A DNA stretch of 64,000 nucleotides. It comes from DZBG01 sp049241565. GTDB lineage: Bacteria; Bdellovibrionota; Bacteriovoracia; Bacteriovoracales; Bacteriovoracaceae. Positions 61,618 to 64,000 of this stretch are shown in pieces. The notes below the pieces were generated by a model, which had not been told where the DNA came from, searched no databases, and worked only from the letters and a program-made list of their open reading frames with translations. Position 1 is the first letter of the stretch, and every line of letters begins with the position of its first letter. Location: positions 62,001 to 126,000 of the forward strand of contig JBMLQL010000042.1 in the NCBI GenBank assembly GCA_049241565.1. The letters run 5' to 3'. Made by a program: the position numbers and the translations under genes.

Positions 61618-61763
61618 CTTTAGTAAAATCTAGGTTTACAATCGCACACGAGAACAGAGCTTAACTGCTGTCAAATTTATCTACACTCTTTTGTCATTTT
61701 TTCAATTCTAATTTAGGGAATTTGTACCTCTACTATAATGAGCTCATTATTAAAGGAGGATGT

Positions 61764-62414
61764 ATGAAAAAGTTATTAATCGGTCTTATGGCACTTAGCT
61801 CACTATCAGTATTTGCTGGAGCATTAGGAACTCCTGACCAAGACCCTGTTATTAAGAACGTAAGAGAGCGATTTGCAAAGGCAAAAGTTCCTAATCTAGA
61901 AGCCTTAGTTTTAAACGACCATAGTTGTAGATCTCTGTCAGCAGTACGGGACAATTTTTGGACATCCGAGCATGAATCTACTAGATATAGATTCAAGTCA
62001 TTCGACGGACTAATTATTGCTTCTGATGTACTCTCACATATAACGATGGTTTCTAACGGGAAAGAGCTAATTGGTAGTCTTGATCCGAAATACAATATGC
62101 CTGGTTATTTAGCAATAAGAGAAACGGAATCTGGTGATCTGATTATCGAGACAAGTCAGTATGATGCAAATAGTACATTGGCAAAATCAATCTCAAACGA
62201 TGGAGCTGCCAAAGCTTATGTGTACGATGTTTGTGTAAAAAATAAAGTCAATACTAGTCCTAATAGTTACAGATGCCAGCTCGCGACAGATTTTTGTGGT
62301 TACAAAGGTGGACGCTATGGATTTTGGGTTAAGGCCGAAGATAAAAATACTGCTATAGATAAATGCTTGAATGTTTCTGAAAACCGTAATCATCGTCTTT
62401 GTAAGGTTGAATAA
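61764..62414 (+). CDS. Small secreted protein, unknown
   Basis: 216 residues with AAAGGAGG before ATG and signal peptide MKKLLIGLMALSSLSVFAGA. Six cysteines in the mature part (DHSCRSL, YDVCVKN, YRCQLATDFC, IDKCLN, RLCKVE) imply disulfides. The C-terminal half has a repeating-strand look (GYKGGRYGFWVKAED). No known family. Confidence 0.72.
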   Translation: MKKLLIGLMALSSLSVFAGALGTPDQDPVIKNVRERFAKAKVPNLEALVLNDHSCRSLSAVRDNFWTSEHESTRYRFKSFDGLIIASDVLSHITMVSNGKELIGSLDPKYNMPGYLAIRETESGDLIIETSQYDANSTLAKSISNDGAAKAYVYDVCVKNKVNTSPNSYRCQLATDFCGYKGGRYGFWVKAEDKNTAIDKCLNVSENRNHRLCKVE

Positions 62415-62453
62415 TTTATTAAACTTTAGATGAAAAATTAACTAGGACTTAAA

Positions 62454-62846
62454 ATGAAAAAAATATTAGCTTCGTTTATCTTATTGCTATCAATGTCTGC
62501 ATTGGCACAGTCCCAGCAACTCAAGCTTGGTCAAAGTTTACAGCTTCAATGTCCAGCAAGTTCTGAAATTATGATGAATCAGATTAATACAAGGACAGCA
62601 ACAGTTTATTGTGGATCTGTATGTCGATTAGAGGTTATGACAAAGTGTGACTATGATCTGGCCACTGATCCTACTGTTCGTGGTTGCGGTGGAACAAACA
62701 CTTACCTTATTGTTCTAAAGGCACCTGGACAGAAGTTACGCGCTTTAACTAATAATCATTACGATTATGAATTGGTGCGATCAAATTTAGAGGATCAGGC
62801 ATCAAGAGTTTCCGAAGAAGGAATTTGCGATAAGGTTGTTTATTAG
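62454..62846 (+). CDS. Small secreted cysteine-containing protein, unknown
   Basis: 130 residues, signal peptide MKKILASFILLLSMSALAQ; mature part with six Cys (QCPASS, VYCGSVCRLE, KCDYD, RGCGG, GICDK). No known family. It follows the previous secreted protein after 40 bases. Confidence 0.72.
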   Translation: MKKILASFILLLSMSALAQSQQLKLGQSLQLQCPASSEIMMNQINTRTATVYCGSVCRLEVMTKCDYDLATDPTVRGCGGTNTYLIVLKAPGQKLRALTNNHYDYELVRSNLEDQASRVSEEGICDKVVY

Positions 62847-62912
62847 TCATTTCTTGTGATTAACGAAAAAACGTTAGGTTAGACTGCTTCTTTTCTTCGC
62901 AAAATCTAGTTG

Positions 62913-62942
62913 ACTGCATTTTACTACGTAGTAAAATGCAGT
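62913..62942. promoter_or_regulatory. Perfect 30-bp palindrome before the DUF4143 ATPase
   Basis: ACTGCATTTTACTAC at 62913-62927 is followed without spacer by its exact reverse complement (62928-62942). It ends three bases before the ATPase ATG at 62946 and has the TACGTA centre expected of a dimeric DNA-binding site. It could equally form a strong hairpin in the leader. No T run follows, so it is not a terminator. Confidence 0.8.
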
Positions 62943-62945
62943 TAT

Positions 62946-64000
62946 ATGCACAATACTCGTTATCTAGAGCAGCTCATTATAGACGATCTTACTGAAAAAA
63001 TGGTTTTCCTTGGTGGGCCTAGGCAGGTCGGGAAAACGACTCTTTCAAAAAAAATTCTTGGATTAAATGGAACTTATTATAATTGGGATGATTTAGAAGA
63101 CAAAAAAAAGCTTCTAAATAATGATCTCTATAAGAATAATGGTCTTGTTGTTTTGGATGAGATTCATAAATACCGTTTATGGCGCTCACTTGTTAAAGGC
63201 TGCTTTGATAAGTATTTTCCAAAGATAAAAATTCTTGTCACAGGTTCGGCGCGTCTCGATCATTTTAGAAAAGGGGGAGATTCACTAGTAGGAAGATATC
63301 ATTATTATCGTCTACATCCTTATAGCCTTCCAGAACTGAGTCATACTTTTGATAAAAGTGTCTTACAAGATCTACTTCAATATGGAGGATTCCCAGAGCC
63401 TCTACATAAAAAAGATAAGCGACATTTACGACGATGGCAGAATGAACGTATATCGAGGGTGTTGACTCAAGATGTTCGAGACCTAGAGACTATTAAAGAT
63501 ATCTCACTGTTGGAATTGCTTGTTGAGCTTCTTTTTCCGAGAGTCGGCTCACCGTTGTCTATTAAAAGTCTGCAGGAAGATATTGGTGTTTCTCCACACA
63601 CAGTGGAGAGATGGATTGGTATTTTGGAAAATGTATATTTTTGTTATCGTATTTCTCCTTATGGGACTCATCGGACCCGTGCCATTAAAAAAACACAAAA
63701 GCTCTATCTTTGGGATTGGTCTCAAGTAGAAAGTGATGGAGCACGATTTGAGAATCTTGTGGCAGGACATCTGCTAAAATTTTGTCACTATCATGAAGAT
63801 TATAATGGGTACAAGATGCAGCTTTGCTATATTAAAGATGTTGAGGGACGAGAGATTGATTTTGTTGTGATAAAAGATAAGAAACCTCTCTTCGCTGTTG
63901 AGTGTAAAACGGGAGAAAAGTCACTTCAGAGAAGTTTAAAATATTTTAAAGATATTTATAAGATACCAAAAGCCTATCAAGTTCACCTTGGAGAGAAAGA
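62946..64000 (+). CDS. AAA ATPase with DUF4143 C-terminal domain (partial, runs off window)
   Basis: 351 codons visible. Walker A is GGPRQVGKTT (24-33) and the Walker B segment is LVVLDEIH, followed by KYRLWRSLVKG, the arrangement of the prokaryotic AAA ATPases of the DUF4143 type (small accessory genes in many genomes, near mobile elements or toxins). The C-terminal domain has LSIKSLQEDIGVSPHTVERWIGIL (winged-helix-like), RFENLVAGHLLKF, and a REIDFVVIKDKKPLFAVECK segment typical of the restriction-endonuclease-like fold of DUF4143. Start chosen 3 bases after the palindrome; no clear ribosome binding site. Confidence 0.85.
   Translation, partial: MHNTRYLEQLIIDDLTEKMVFLGGPRQVGKTTLSKKILGLNGTYYNWDDLEDKKKLLNNDLYKNNGLVVLDEIHKYRLWRSLVKGCFDKYFPKIKILVTGSARLDHFRKGGDSLVGRYHYYRLHPYSLPELSHTFDKSVLQDLLQYGGFPEPLHKKDKRHLRRWQNERISRVLTQDVRDLETIKDISLLELLVELLFPRVGSPLSIKSLQEDIGVSPHTVERWIGILENVYFCYRISPYGTHRTRAIKKTQKLYLWDWSQVESDGARFENLVAGHLLKFCHYHEDYNGYKMQLCYIKDVEGREIDFVVIKDKKPLFAVECKTGEKSLQRSLKYFKDIYKIPKAYQVHLGEK

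Noticed and set aside
1..64000. tRNA or rRNA genes, insertion sequences, integrases or prophage
   Set aside because: None found by reading the intergenic regions, which are nearly all short; no transposase-like frames.

Overview
The window reads as chromosome of a low-GC (about 40 percent) predatory or predator-related bacterium of the Bdellovibrionota, most likely the Bacteriovorax/Peredibacter branch. This is inferred from gene content, since no rRNA is present. The pointers are a TIGR02147-type regulator (a family concentrated in Bdellovibrio relatives and Fibrobacteres), an unusually high share of signal-peptide proteins, peptidoglycan-active and papain-like enzymes, a flagellin with a sigma-28-type promoter, and two-domain oddities such as a Nudix/metallo-beta-lactamase fusion. 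Coding density is high, and many neighbours overlap by ATGA or TAATG. No tRNA, rRNA, CRISPR array, phage or insertion sequence was recognised.

Layout. 1-3.6 kb: end of a phosphoesterase-like gene, a degenerate receiver protein, flagellin with its own terminator, and a compact lipoxygenase-like enzyme. 3.6-7.0 kb: a minus-strand cluster resembling phenylacetyl-CoA catabolism (PaaA-like oxygenase, PaaH-like dehydrogenase split over two overlapping genes, PaaJ-like thiolase). A PaaG-like isomerase lies at 10.2 kb. Between them a TIGR02147 regulator faces four small secreted proteins. 11.0-15.3 kb: a pst phosphate importer (pstS-pstC-pstA and two different pstB genes). The two ATPases carry complementary losses of active-site motifs. 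15.4-25.1 kb: a TSUP permease, a fused indolepyruvate oxidoreductase, the Nudix-MBL fusion, a degenerate HD-GYP-like protein, ddl and thrS. 25.2-27.7 kb: palindrome-rich regulatory DNA before a TPR/winged-helix regulator, then an exported protein and a RimI-like acetyltransferase. 27.8-33.9 kb: rimP-nusA-infB-rbfA-truB. 33.8-39.8 kb: plsC, a membrane-anchored ferredoxin, an M14 amidase with a PTPS-III-type pterin enzyme, RNase H and a small ABC importer. 39.9-48.3 kb: an FKBP lipoprotein, a beta-lactamase-fold hydrolase, a secreted HExxH protease, a CpaF-type ATPase and enolase.

48.3-50.9 kb: a DAHP synthase followed by a four-gene minus-strand run (RelE/PBECR-like toxin, DUF2283-XRE antitoxin, secreted HExxH protein, lipoprotein), with a perfect 13-bp inverted repeat at the toxin start. 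51.9-60.8 kb: three large exported proteins (566, 581 and 942 aa) that share a C-terminal motif of the form F-x-x-[VLI]-S-x-[RK]-Y. Two of them also share a membrane/coiled-coil architecture. A thioesterase, a repeat-bearing Tyr-rich surface protein and a VanY-like peptidase are interleaved. This group is the best candidate for an undescribed envelope system. 61-64 kb: a papain-like amidase, two small secreted proteins, and a DUF4143-type ATPase that runs off the window behind a perfect 30-bp palindrome.

How the genes may work together (inference): prey amino acids could be oxidised through the indolepyruvate oxidoreductase to aryl-acetyl-CoAs and then through the Paa-like enzymes. Phosphate would be taken up by the asymmetric Pst importer. 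The secreted peptidases, amidases and envelope proteins fit a life spent attached to or inside other cells.
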